From the NCBI GenBank assembly GCA_902801625.1, contig CADCJI010000020.1:1-55690 (forward strand): 55,690 nt of DNA. Reading direction: 5' to 3'. Below, one piece after another: positions 8,336 through 17,805 of the stretch (the stretch's first letter is position 1; each line of letters opens with the position of its first letter). A program made the position numbers and the translations under genes. The notes under the pieces were generated by a model, which saw only the letters and a program-made list of their open reading frames with translations, was not told the origin of the DNA and ran no database searches. This DNA comes from an uncultured Bacteroidia bacterium (lineage in GTDB: Bacteria; Bacteroidota; Bacteroidia; Bacteroidales; F082).

Positions 8336-10159
8336 ATTGCTAGCATTTATCTTGTATCTTTGAAACAACTCTAACACATAATCAGCCAAAGCTGAACAAG
8401 TTGTGAATTGCTTGTATTTATCTTGTATCTTTGCTCTTTGAAACAACAAAAAACCGTGATAAATCCTATCAAAATGTTGTGAATTGCTTGCATTTATCTA
8501 GTATCTTTGCTCTTTGAAACAACCGCCGTTTCGGTCGTACTTGTAGAGGAACAGTTGTGAATTGCTTGCATTTATCTTGTATCTTTGCTCTTTGAAACAA
8601 CACACGGAGAAATCACCGCCGAAGAGATGGGTTGTGAATTGCTTGCATTTATCTTGTATCTTTGCTCTTTGAAACAACTCATCCCGTTATACGAGCGTAG
8701 AGGGCTCAGTTGTGAATTGCTTGCATTTATCTTGTATCTTTGCTCTTTGAAACAACGAATCAAAACTTTGAGTAAAACCAAACGAAGTTGTGAATTGCTT
8801 GCATTTATCTTGTATCTTTGCTCTTTGAAACAACTGGTACGGTTTATTTAGGTTCGATTCCTAGTTGTGAATTGCTTGCATTTATCTTGTATCTTTGCTC
8901 TTTGAAACAACCATCGCTGGAATTAACTACACCGCGCCACAGTTGTGAATTGCTTGCATTTATCTTGTATCTTTGCTCTTTGAAACAACTGAGGCTACTC
9001 CAACAAGAATTGAAAAAACGTTGTGAATTGCTTGCATTTATCTTGTATCTTTGCTCTTTGAAACAACAACTGGAATAATACTATAAACAACCATAAAGTT
9101 GTGAATTGCTTGCATTTATCTTGTATCTTTGCTCTTTGAAACAACCTATAATTAGAAGCAACGGTATCAACAATAGTTGTGAATTGCTTGCATTTATCTT
9201 GTATCTTTGCTCTTTGAAACAACAAAATTAGAACGACAATCTTTATAACTGACGTTGTGAATTGCTTGCATTTATCTTGTATCTTTGCTCTTTGAAACAA
9301 CTTTGTCTTGCAACTTACCTAGATTAGCTTCGTTGTGAATTGCTTGCATTTATCTTGTATCTTTGCTCTTTGAAACAACAAAACCACCAGTGGTAATATG
9401 AGTAGAACTTGTTGTGAATTGCTTGCATTTATCTTGTATCTTTGCTCTTTGAAACAACAAAGGACCAACACTGGCAGAACTAGGAACACGTTGTGAATTG
9501 CTTGCATTTATCTTGTATCTTTGCTCTTTGAAACAACCACATACTTACAAGTCCATAAACGCGACGCGTTGTGAATTGCTTGCATTTATCTTGTATCTTT
9601 GCTCTTTGAAACAACAACAAGGAAAATCATCGGTCTTGTCTAGAAGTTGTGAATTGCTTGCATTTATCTTGTATCTTTGCTCTTTGAAACAACGCACTGA
9701 CTATCACCTAACCATGTCATGGAGTTGTGAATTGCTTGCATTTATCTTGTATCTTTGCTCTTTGAAACAACGTTAGTGCAATAAATGTAATTAATAATAT
9801 GTTGTGAATTGCTTGCATTTATCTTGTATCTTTGCTCTTTGAAACAACACCACGGAGATGAATGTCATACCTTATATCGTTGTGAATTGCTTGCATTTAT
9901 CTTGTATCTTTGCTCTTTGAAACAACATCCTCGCGGACGACCCTATCGGCGTGCCGTTGTGAATTGCTTGCATTTATCTTGTATCTTTGCTCTTTGAAAC
10001 AACGTGGTCGTGCATTGGGAATAACCAATACCAGTTGTGAATTGCTTGCATTTATCTTGTATCTTTGCTCTTTGAAACAACATGCTGAAAGAGAGTAGCT
10101 TACCGCAATGCGTTGTGAATTGCTTGCATTTATCTTGTATCTTTGCTCTTTGAAACAAC
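8331..10159 (+). CRISPR. Type II-C CRISPR array, 24 repeats and 23 spacers
   Basis: The repeat is 48 bases, starting GTTGTGAATTGCTTGCATTT and ending TATCTTTGCTCTTTGAAACAAC in short form GAAACAAC. Full repeats begin at 8400, 8476, 8554, 8631, 8709, 8787, 8864, 8942, 9020, 9098, 9176, 9254, 9332, 9411, 9490, 9568, 9646, 9724, 9801, 9879, 9956, 10034 and 10112. A degenerate repeat (8331-8369) lacks 7 bases. Spacers are 28-31 bases, mostly 30, and all differ. The repeats at 8400 and 8476 each carry one substitution; I see none from 8554 on. The left end is therefore the old end and the cas2-side end the young one. Pairing with the tracrRNA shows crRNAs are read on the plus strand as spacer then repeat. 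Each repeat carries a TATCTTTG promoter box at its positions 27-34. Confidence 0.98.
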
Positions 10160-10186
10160 AACAATTTAGATGTTGTTTCAGAAAAG

Positions 10187-10220
10187 AAAAATCCAGCTCA
10201 TTCGAGTTGGATTTTTCTTT
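10187..10220. terminator. Bidirectional terminator between CRISPR array and cas2
   Basis: Arms 10187-10199 (AAAAATCCAGCTC) and 10204-10216 form a 13-bp stem with one G-T pair, an ATTC loop and T-runs on both strands. It can end crRNA transcription on the plus strand and the cas operon on the minus strand. Confidence 0.85.
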
Positions 10221-10241
10221 GTTATGACCATTTTTTCCGAT

Positions 10242-11480
<1,239 letters not shown>

Positions 11481-11488
<8 letters not shown>

Positions 11489-12314
11489 CTGACTCTAATT
11501 CCAAAGTGTTTTGTGTTGGCAAATAGTTATTGGGGGTTGAAACACTGCGACCAAGCTCTTTTTCCGTTTCCTTTCTTGCCACGCCTGCCACATTTCCGCC
11601 TCGTTTTGCGATCTTTCGGCTCTCCTCAAAAGTCTCAGGATCTTCTTTTTGGGAGATTTCCGTTGTGACGCGTTCGCCAAGCATGGTGAAAATCAGTTCT
11701 AGGTCATCCATGTGGTCGCGGAGGTTCTGGTTCTTCTTGGTCAAGCCTTTGAACTCCTTATATTCAGAGGGTGTCATGCCAAAGGTGGCCTTGGAAATCT
11801 CTGCGGTAAGAATGGCATAATCCTGTTCCAAGGTAATGCCTCTTCTTTTCCATTCATCGGTCAGATTCTGGCGGATGGCCATACCACGAAGGCGTTTGTC
11901 GATCCAATCTTTTGGATAGCCTTTTTTTTCGTAGAGTTCCTTCATGCGCTCCTGTGCCAGTTCCGGGTTTTCGATTTCGAGCATACGCTCGTAACCCACC
12001 GTTGCCAACCATTGCTTGAAAGGTTCTGCCTTTGGCGATGGAATGGATTGAATGATTCGGAGTAAGCCTTTGATATTGGCGCAATCGGTATTATACTTCT
12101 TGCCATCCGTACTAGTCAATTTCAGTTGTACCCAAAATGGGTACGACTGATATTCCTTCAGGTCTCGGTCTTTCATTTTCCGCCAATATTGCCGAGGGTT
12201 TGGTGAATCAGTTAATGCCTCCACCACATCCACAACGGAGAAATACCATTGTTCCTCTTCTTCGTTCCATGCGGAACGGATTTTCTTGTCTTGGAAAAGT
12301 TTGATGTTGGTCAT
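11481..12314 (-). CDS. Bro-N domain protein (DinD/antirepressor-like) inside the cas operon
   Basis: A 277-residue protein of the Bro-N class found widely in Bacteroidota and phages. The N-terminal Bro domain is clear: WYFSVVDVVEALTDSPNPR around residues 23-41, then RIIQSIPSPKAEPFKQWLA and YERMLEIENPELAQERM. A helical C-terminal half follows with EYAILTAEI-like and ISKATFGMTPSEYKEFKG segments. Bro-N proteins include phage antirepressors and relatives of DNA-damage protein DinD; the biochemical role is not settled. It lies 14 bases after the cas9 stop (an in-frame TTG at 12332 would even overlap it) and overlaps cas1 by 8 bases, so it is expressed as part of the cas operon. The canonical II-C operon is cas9-cas1-cas2, so this gene is an addition. 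The domain call is secure; a role in CRISPR immunity is inference from position only. Confidence 0.85.
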
Positions 12315-12328
12315 AGCTAAGTATTTAT

Positions 12329-15300
12329 TCAATATTCTCCGATAGATACAATTTGGCCAATATGATTAATGCGAACTTTTACAATTCCACGAAGCCCTTC
12401 TGCATTTCTAACCCTTTTCCATGTAATATCCCTAAAAAGAGCATTTTCGTCCACAATTGTTTCAAGATGATGTCTAAAATAATAGTCTTTTGTCGCCATT
12501 TTCTGAACCCTATACAAATTAGGACTAATTAAAGCATAATTCTCGTGATTTTTATACCAAACCTCATCATAATCCAAAGGATTGAAAACCATATTGCCTT
12601 GCTCGTCATAACGAGGAAACACAAAATACTCATTTTGCTTCATGGTAAACATGAATTGCCAGCCCTCCTCTTTCTTGTATTCTTTGTCGACAATTGGAAA
12701 ACCTTGTATGGCTCGCGACGTGGCTTCATAGAACGACACGATTACTTCATCCAATTCAAATTGTGGCTCACCATTGCCGTCCAACAATTGCTGTCCATTC
12801 TTATCCAATTTAGGCTTATGGTAAATTGCCACATGATGGTTATTGCCCGTATTCACAAAGTCAACCGGTTGTGTTCTTCCATTTTCATCCAAAATCAATT
12901 GACCATCCTTATCTCGTTTGTCGTGAAGCGATTCAGCGTTGCTAATGCCTGTAATGGTCACTCGCTTAATGGCGATGCCTTTTTCTCTATTGAGCCAAAT
13001 GGGATTGTCGTCCAGGTTGGAGAATGCTTTCTTAGCATCGCCTCCAAAAGCACCCAAACGTTCCTGAAGAATTTGGCGGATATGAGCATCGACCACTTTT
13101 TCAATCTTCAAATCAGGTGTTATGTCCTTACGAATAGTATAAATAGTTTCAAAAGTCACAATCTTCACCTTTTCGGGGACTTGAATCGTATGCGAATCAT
13201 CCAACCAGATTGGATTCTTCTCCAATGAATTTTTCCCTGTAAAGGCCTTCTTGGCATCGCCGCCAAACTGCTGCAAACGGGCAAGAAGCGCTTCACGATA
13301 CCGCTTGTTAGCGATAGTATTGATTTTTTCAACATCAAAAGAAGCATTCACCTTTTCTTCTTTGGTGACATATCTTTTGCTGCTTCCAAATACTGTTTCC
13401 AAATGCAACTGCCCTCGAGGTGTAAGTTGAACCTTCTTGTATCTTCCGTTCTTGGTTTTGGACACATTTACGTTTTGTGTCACCACCTTGTTTTTCGCTT
13501 TAATTGATACCAAGATAGCTTCTAGTTGACGTTTCGCCTCAGCCCTAAACTCAGTCAAAGGCATTGGAGCATTAAACCGAAGCTTCCCATGACTATCACG
13601 ATGCAATTCTTTTCTTTCAATGGCATACACTGCTGCTGAACGCTGGTCATTGTCCAGCAAAGAGAGTTCAACCATATCCAAATCAATATAATCATCTACA
13701 CCTTTTTGAACCCTAGCATTAAGATTGTTCAAATATTGTATGAAACTACGCTTTGTAAAGGCAATTGTCAAGGCGTCCATGGCATGATGGCGATGGTCAT
13801 TACGCTTAGTCCAATCCTTGATTCGGCGAATACGCTGTCCGTCACGACCTTCAATGATTTCTGTAAGTCCTAATTGGTTGTACTTGTCCCAATTGAGTTC
13901 CTGCATGACATCAACCAACTGCCAATCCTCACGCAAGCGATCAGTAATACTGCCAGTTGTTGGCACAACAAAACGCACTATCTCCTCCAATATCTCGCGG
14001 GCTTTCTTGGCAATATATTGTGAATCGCGCAAGTCACGATTGATGAAGCCACTCGGAATATCGGCCTCTTTCATCAAGAGTTTGTCATGTTTTGTCTTAC
14101 TGATAACCTTTTTGTTATATAGGTTTTCGATTCTGGTCACATACTCCTCAGAGACTTGTGCTCCATATTTTTCATTCACAAAATCCATTGCCGTGGCATT
14201 GCCTTTGTCGAGATTGACCTGACGCACTTCTAGCGTCTTGTTTGAGAACGAATCATCAAACAACTTGGCTTGCGGGATAATATGCTCAATGTCAAATTCC
14301 TTGCTAAACAACTTCTCACGAGGAATGTAAGTGTTGGAATACAACGTCTTATATCCATTCATTTCAAGTTCCTCATAGAGTTTATATCTTATGATGTCAT
14401 TGCGGCTCACGTGCTCCAAGTTGAAAGGTTCTCCTTGCAAAACCTTTACATATCCTTCATTCAGCCTAGTTGTTTCATTGATTGATCTAGTCATTTCTTC
14501 GCGTTCCTTGGCCGACTTTTTCAATTCACGAGCCAATTCGATACGTATTTCATCAGGTTTCCCGTATTCATCAATGATGGCATTCACCACATTAACCATC
14601 TGGTTCAGAATCTTCTCCACTACTGGGTTTCGCAGGCTATTACGAGGCAATAGTTCCAATTTGTCTTTCAACACCTTATTTTCAATCTCCTCTTTAGTGA
14701 GTGAATTCTTCGAATGTCGATAACCAGCATATTCACAGGCTACACTATATTCAATTCCATCTTTCAAATGGGGAAGAATCTTTCGGATGGCTTTACTACT
14801 TAAGCTGCCATAATCATCTGGGAAAACCACTCCCGCCAAAATGGTTGCAGAATCTTTGTCAAAGCCAAACTGGTCATGCAATTTTTGGATGAGGTTTGCA
14901 TTACCCAACTCCGACTTGTCGCCCTCAAACGAGTACAACAGATGCCATAATTTGAACATAGGTTGCAGTTCTATGGCATGGCCTTCAAGACTTGAATCAA
15001 AATACAATATTCCTGTATTGATTCCCAATCCAGCAAACACTTCACCAATCTTCTCAATGGTTTTCGCCGTTGACATTTTTGAAAAATCAAGCCCATCATG
15101 ACCGCTCATTTCGATGATTGTTTTATAGGCCGCCATCAACTCTGCTTGCGTCTGATTGCCTTCCAGATCTTTATAATTAAGGTCGTATTCCTTTTGACTA
15201 CCAAATAATAACTTCAAAGCTTCAGCCTTTGATAGTTTCTCGCAGTAATTAAGTTCAGCAAATAGCATTTCCTTCTCTTCTTGGAACAAGAAACGCTTTG

Positions 15301-16588
15301 GCATTTTTTTGCCCCACACTTGAACGTTATTCAAGACCTGCCAAATCTTGAATTCTTGGAACAAAGGAGAAGATTTAGGACACACACGCAAACCTATCGT
15401 CTTTGTCTTCTTTTTGCCATCAATCTCAACTTCAATTTGACGACTTTCAAACTCACAAAACGAAATCAATCCTTTTTGTGACTTCAGTGGCCTCTGATAA
15501 AAAATGACGATATCACGTATTTCTTTTTTCAGTTCCGGGGTCAATTCTTTATGAAATTTCGCTTGTGTCTCCCAAATAGTCTCAAACTCATTAAGATAAT
15601 CTTGCCTATAGAACACTTGGTTCTTCAAACTAAAATTTGGATTCTTCTCCAACTGAGCCATTTGATATTGACCAACAGTTTGATGATTGAAATACAAAGC
15701 TTTACTTCTATCGCTAATGTCACCAAGATAACCGCTGGCATTACTGATTTGACCATTAACCTCCTGAAGTACAACCATCAATTCTTCCAAACCCAGTTGT
15801 TGCGTAAGCGCATCAACCCGCAATTGGTAGTTTTCTATCTTCAAATCTTGACCTTTTGTAGAGCGTTTCACTCCTTCAATTTTGAACAATCCCGCACAAA
15901 TAGACCAAGTCTGTTTCTTATTCTTCCCGATCAATTCATCAAACAATTGGTCAGAGAGCAATTCAGGATAATATTTATTTTGACTAACCCAAATTCTTTC
16001 AAACTCAGCTTGAAGGTCTGAACGATAGAATTCAGGCAAATAGCGTTTACCAATTTTTAGCAATTGCAAAGAAAGTTGTCCTGGCGTTAGGTTCTCTTCA
16101 TACAACTTTTTGGCTATCTCCATCCCATCGATTAGTTGCCCTTCTTCTGTAGACTTGGCTTTGCGGCTGCTTTTGTAACCTCTTTTCTTATTTATCATCA
16201 ATAAAACACGGGCGAATTCTTCCATAGAAATCTCTTTGGTAGCAGCTTTAGCCCTCAAACGATAGGTTTCAAAAGTAGTTTTGTTTCCATTTTCCGACAG
16301 CACAGTCTCATCATCGATGAAACCATTTTCTTTCAAAACCTCTATCAAATTCTCACGACGCAATTTGTACCTTTGTAGATTGCGGCGCATACTACGTTTG
16401 AGCGTGCGAGTTGCATTAGTTGTGATAGGTTTTCCTTTTTCAAAATTGGTTTGCTCATCTACTGTCAAAGGATTAACCCTAACTCCCAATTTGATGATTG
16501 ATGATTTTTCAGCTTCACTTTCAGCCTCATTCACCACCGCCCAGCCGATGCTGTTGGTTCCTAAGTCAAGTCCTAATATTTTCTTCAT
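12329..16588 (-). CDS. cas9: CRISPR-associated endonuclease Cas9, type II-C
   Basis: A 1419-residue dual-RNA-guided DNA endonuclease. RuvC-I: ILGLDLGTNSIGWAV with Asp8. Arg-rich bridge helix: RTLKRSMRRNLQRYKLRREN, near residues 60-80. RuvC-II: IRIELARE with Glu684. HNH: DIEHIIP with His769, then FSNKTL and LDKGNATA, matching the conserved Asn positions. RuvC-III: DHRHHAMDAL with Asp938. All catalytic residues are present, so the protein should be active. The C-terminal region contains an internal duplication (about residues 1098-1130 and 1171-1201) sharing FGGDAKKAF and NPIWL. The size matches other Bacteroidota Cas9 proteins. The gene is more AT-rich than the flanking core genes. A TAATTTTG box lies 43-50 bases upstream of the ATG (16638-16631, minus strand) without a good -33 box. 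Confidence 0.97.
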   Translation of the reverse strand: MKKILGLDLGTNSIGWAVVNEAESEAEKSSIIKLGVRVNPLTVDEQTNFEKGKPITTNATRTLKRSMRRNLQRYKLRRENLIEVLKENGFIDDETVLSENGNKTTFETYRLRAKAATKEISMEEFARVLLMINKKRGYKSSRKAKSTEEGQLIDGMEIAKKLYEENLTPGQLSLQLLKIGKRYLPEFYRSDLQAEFERIWVSQNKYYPELLSDQLFDELIGKNKKQTWSICAGLFKIEGVKRSTKGQDLKIENYQLRVDALTQQLGLEELMVVLQEVNGQISNASGYLGDISDRSKALYFNHQTVGQYQMAQLEKNPNFSLKNQVFYRQDYLNEFETIWETQAKFHKELTPELKKEIRDIVIFYQRPLKSQKGLISFCEFESRQIEVEIDGKKKTKTIGLRVCPKSSPLFQEFKIWQVLNNVQVWGKKMPKRFLFQEEKEMLFAELNYCEKLSKAEALKLLFGSQKEYDLNYKDLEGNQTQAELMAAYKTIIEMSGHDGLDFSKMSTAKTIEKIGEVFAGLGINTGILYFDSSLEGHAIELQPMFKLWHLLYSFEGDKSELGNANLIQKLHDQFGFDKDSATILAGVVFPDDYGSLSSKAIRKILPHLKDGIEYSVACEYAGYRHSKNSLTKEEIENKVLKDKLELLPRNSLRNPVVEKILNQMVNVVNAIIDEYGKPDEIRIELARELKKSAKEREEMTRSINETTRLNEGYVKVLQGEPFNLEHVSRNDIIRYKLYEELEMNGYKTLYSNTYIPREKLFSKEFDIEHIIPQAKLFDDSFSNKTLEVRQVNLDKGNATAMDFVNEKYGAQVSEEYVTRIENLYNKKVISKTKHDKLLMKEADIPSGFINRDLRDSQYIAKKAREILEEIVRFVVPTTGSITDRLREDWQLVDVMQELNWDKYNQLGLTEIIEGRDGQRIRRIKDWTKRNDHRHHAMDALTIAFTKRSFIQYLNNLNARVQKGVDDYIDLDMVELSLLDNDQRSAAVYAIERKELHRDSHGKLRFNAPMPLTEFRAEAKRQLEAILVSIKAKNKVVTQNVNVSKTKNGRYKKVQLTPRGQLHLETVFGSSKRYVTKEEKVNASFDVEKINTIANKRYREALLARLQQFGGDAKKAFTGKNSLEKNPIWLDDSHTIQVPEKVKIVTFETIYTIRKDITPDLKIEKVVDAHIRQILQERLGAFGGDAKKAFSNLDDNPIWLNREKGIAIKRVTITGISNAESLHDKRDKDGQLILDENGRTQPVDFVNTGNNHHVAIYHKPKLDKNGQQLLDGNGEPQFELDEVIVSFYEATSRAIQGFPIVDKEYKKEEGWQFMFTMKQNEYFVFPRYDEQGNMVFNPLDYDEVWYKNHENYALISPNLYRVQKMATKDYYFRHHLETIVDENALFRDITWKRVRNAEGLRGIVKVRINHIGQIVSIGEY

Positions 16589-16658
16589 GGTATCATTATT
16601 ATTCTTTCTTTAATCGAATCAAAATTTTGTCAAAATTACTATTTTTTTCAAAAAACTC

Positions 16659-16687
16659 TTGCAGTATTGGAAAAATACCTATTTTTG
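16659..16687 (+). promoter_or_regulatory. tracrRNA promoter
   Basis: TTG (16659-16661), 18 bases, TATTTTTG (16680-16687). Transcription should start within a few bases of the anti-repeat at 16693. Confidence 0.7.
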
Positions 16688-16690
16688 CAG

Positions 16691-16776
16691 CACAAGATAT
16701 GCAGCAATTCACAATAAGGATTATTCCGTTGTGAAAACATCAAGTTCGGGGCGGTTTCGGTCGCCTCGTCTTTTTT
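16691..16776 (+). ncRNA. tracrRNA of the type II-C system
   Basis: The anti-repeat consists of three blocks, CAAGAT (16693-16698), ATGCA (16699-16703) and GCAATTCACAA (16704-16714). They pair perfectly and in order with the 5' half of the CRISPR repeat, leaving only a T bulge and a TT bulge on the repeat side. A short nexus hairpin GGATTATTCC (16718-16727) follows, then a GC-rich hairpin (arms GGGCG and CGCCT, about 16749-16766) and a T-run at 16771-16776 as terminator. It is transcribed opposite to cas9 from the region upstream of it. The pairing fixes crRNA orientation as plus strand. Exact ends are estimates. Confidence 0.9.
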
Positions 16777-16837
16777 ATCCATATCTGACTGCTTTTTCAT
16801 CCTATTTACTATTATCCGTGCCAAAAATACAACTTCA

Positions 16838-16858
16838 CTGTTTCAAAACATGAAACAG
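16838..16858. promoter_or_regulatory. Palindromic operator candidate before the WYL gene
   Basis: Perfect 7-base inverted repeat CTGTTTC / GAAACAG with a 7-base centre. It overlaps the expected -33 region of the promoter whose -7 box TATTTTTG is at 16874-16881. Position and symmetry suggest autoregulation by the WYL protein; not proven. Confidence 0.5.
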
Positions 16859-16873
16859 GATAAAACTAATTTG

Positions 16874-16881
16874 TATTTTTG
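16874..16881 (+). promoter_or_regulatory. -7 box of the WYL regulator gene
   Basis: TATTTTTG, 18 bases before the ATG at 16900. It implies a leader of about a dozen bases and decides against the in-frame TTG at 16879, which lies within the box itself. Confidence 0.55.
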
Positions 16882-16899
16882 CTGAAAAAAAAGAAACAA

Positions 16900-17802
16900 A
16901 TGAGAGTTTCTAACATCTTTCGACAATACATTTGGCTCATTAACACCATTCGGAGGGCAAGGAGGGTCAGTTATGATGACATCAATAAACTTTGGCTCGC
17001 CAATGACCTGAATGAAGGCCGTCCCCTCTCCCGCACCACCTTCTACCGCATTCGCCAAGCCATCGACGACATGTTTGGCATCCGCATAGAATGCGACAAA
17101 CGACACCAATACTTCATAGCCAATCCCGAGGCACTCCGCGACAATTCCACCCAAAACTGGATGCTACGCACACTCACCGTCAACAACATCCTCCTCGATG
17201 GTTTGTCCATCAAGGACCAACTCCTGCTTGAAGATGTCCCCGCTGGCCTCGAACACCTCGAAACCATCATCAACGCCATTAAATGCCACCACACCCTTCA
17301 AATGGGCTACCAGAAATTCAACGACTCCGAACCCTACACGACCTCCATCGAACCCTATTGCCTGAAACTTTTCCACCAACGCTGGTACCTACTTGGAAAA
17401 AGCGAAAGGAAAAACGGCGCATTAGCCATCTATGCCCTCGACCGCATGACCAATCTTACCGAAACAGAGGCACAATACGAGTTAGCCGCCGATTTTGACG
17501 CCGAATCTTATTTCAAAAACTACTTCGGCGTGTTCATCGGTGAAGAAATCCCGACACAACGCATTGTTCTACGAGCCTATTGCAATATGCCTAACCTACT
17601 GCGCACGCTCCCCTTGCATCACTCGCAAAAAGAAATATGCAAAAACGACACATACGCAGATTTTGAGTACTATCTTGCCCCAACTTTCGATTTCCGACAA
17701 GCCATCCTTAAAGAAGGCCACGAATTGGAAGTCATCGAACCACTTCCATTAAAAGAAAAGATTCATGCCGAATTGATTTCAGCATTGAAAAGATATGAAT
17801 AG
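16900..17802 (+). CDS. WYL-domain transcriptional regulator
   Basis: A 300-residue protein with an N-terminal winged-helix region (residues about 1-75, including DDINKLWLANDLNEGRPLSR, then TTFYRIRQAIDDMFG) and a WYL domain in the middle. The WYL hallmark is visible as FHQRWYLLGKSERK followed by LAIYALDRM near residues 160-190. WYL domains bind nucleic acid or nucleotide ligands, and such proteins regulate several defence systems, including some CRISPR-Cas loci and BREX (BrxR). This gene is divergent from cas9 and reads in the same direction as the tracrRNA just upstream. It ends 3 bases from the convergent threonine aldolase gene. Regulation of the CRISPR locus is a reasonable inference, not shown by sequence alone. 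Confidence 0.88.
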   Translation: MRVSNIFRQYIWLINTIRRARRVSYDDINKLWLANDLNEGRPLSRTTFYRIRQAIDDMFGIRIECDKRHQYFIANPEALRDNSTQNWMLRTLTVNNILLDGLSIKDQLLLEDVPAGLEHLETIINAIKCHHTLQMGYQKFNDSEPYTTSIEPYCLKLFHQRWYLLGKSERKNGALAIYALDRMTNLTETEAQYELAADFDAESYFKNYFGVFIGEEIPTQRIVLRAYCNMPNLLRTLPLHHSQKEICKNDTYADFEYYLAPTFDFRQAILKEGHELEVIEPLPLKEKIHAELISALKRYE

Positions 17803-17805
17803 CTA

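Noticed and set aside
8370-10111. Spacers matching genes in this window (self-targeting or targeting the BREX element)
   Set aside because: No match was noticed by eye on either strand; a proper search of all 23 spacers against the genome and phages was not possible.
8572-10164. Open frames of 60-140 codons with repeated CELLAFILYLCSLKQ or LFQRAKIQDKCKQFTT peptides
   Set aside because: They are translations of the CRISPR repeats in both directions.
12332-12332. TTG start for the Bro-N gene overlapping the cas9 stop
   Set aside because: Possible, but the ATG at 12314 gives the family N-terminus MTNIKLF; kept only as an alternative.
16659-16734. Small peptide gene at the tracrRNA locus
   Set aside because: The conserved pairing and terminator explain the sequence better than a coding frame.
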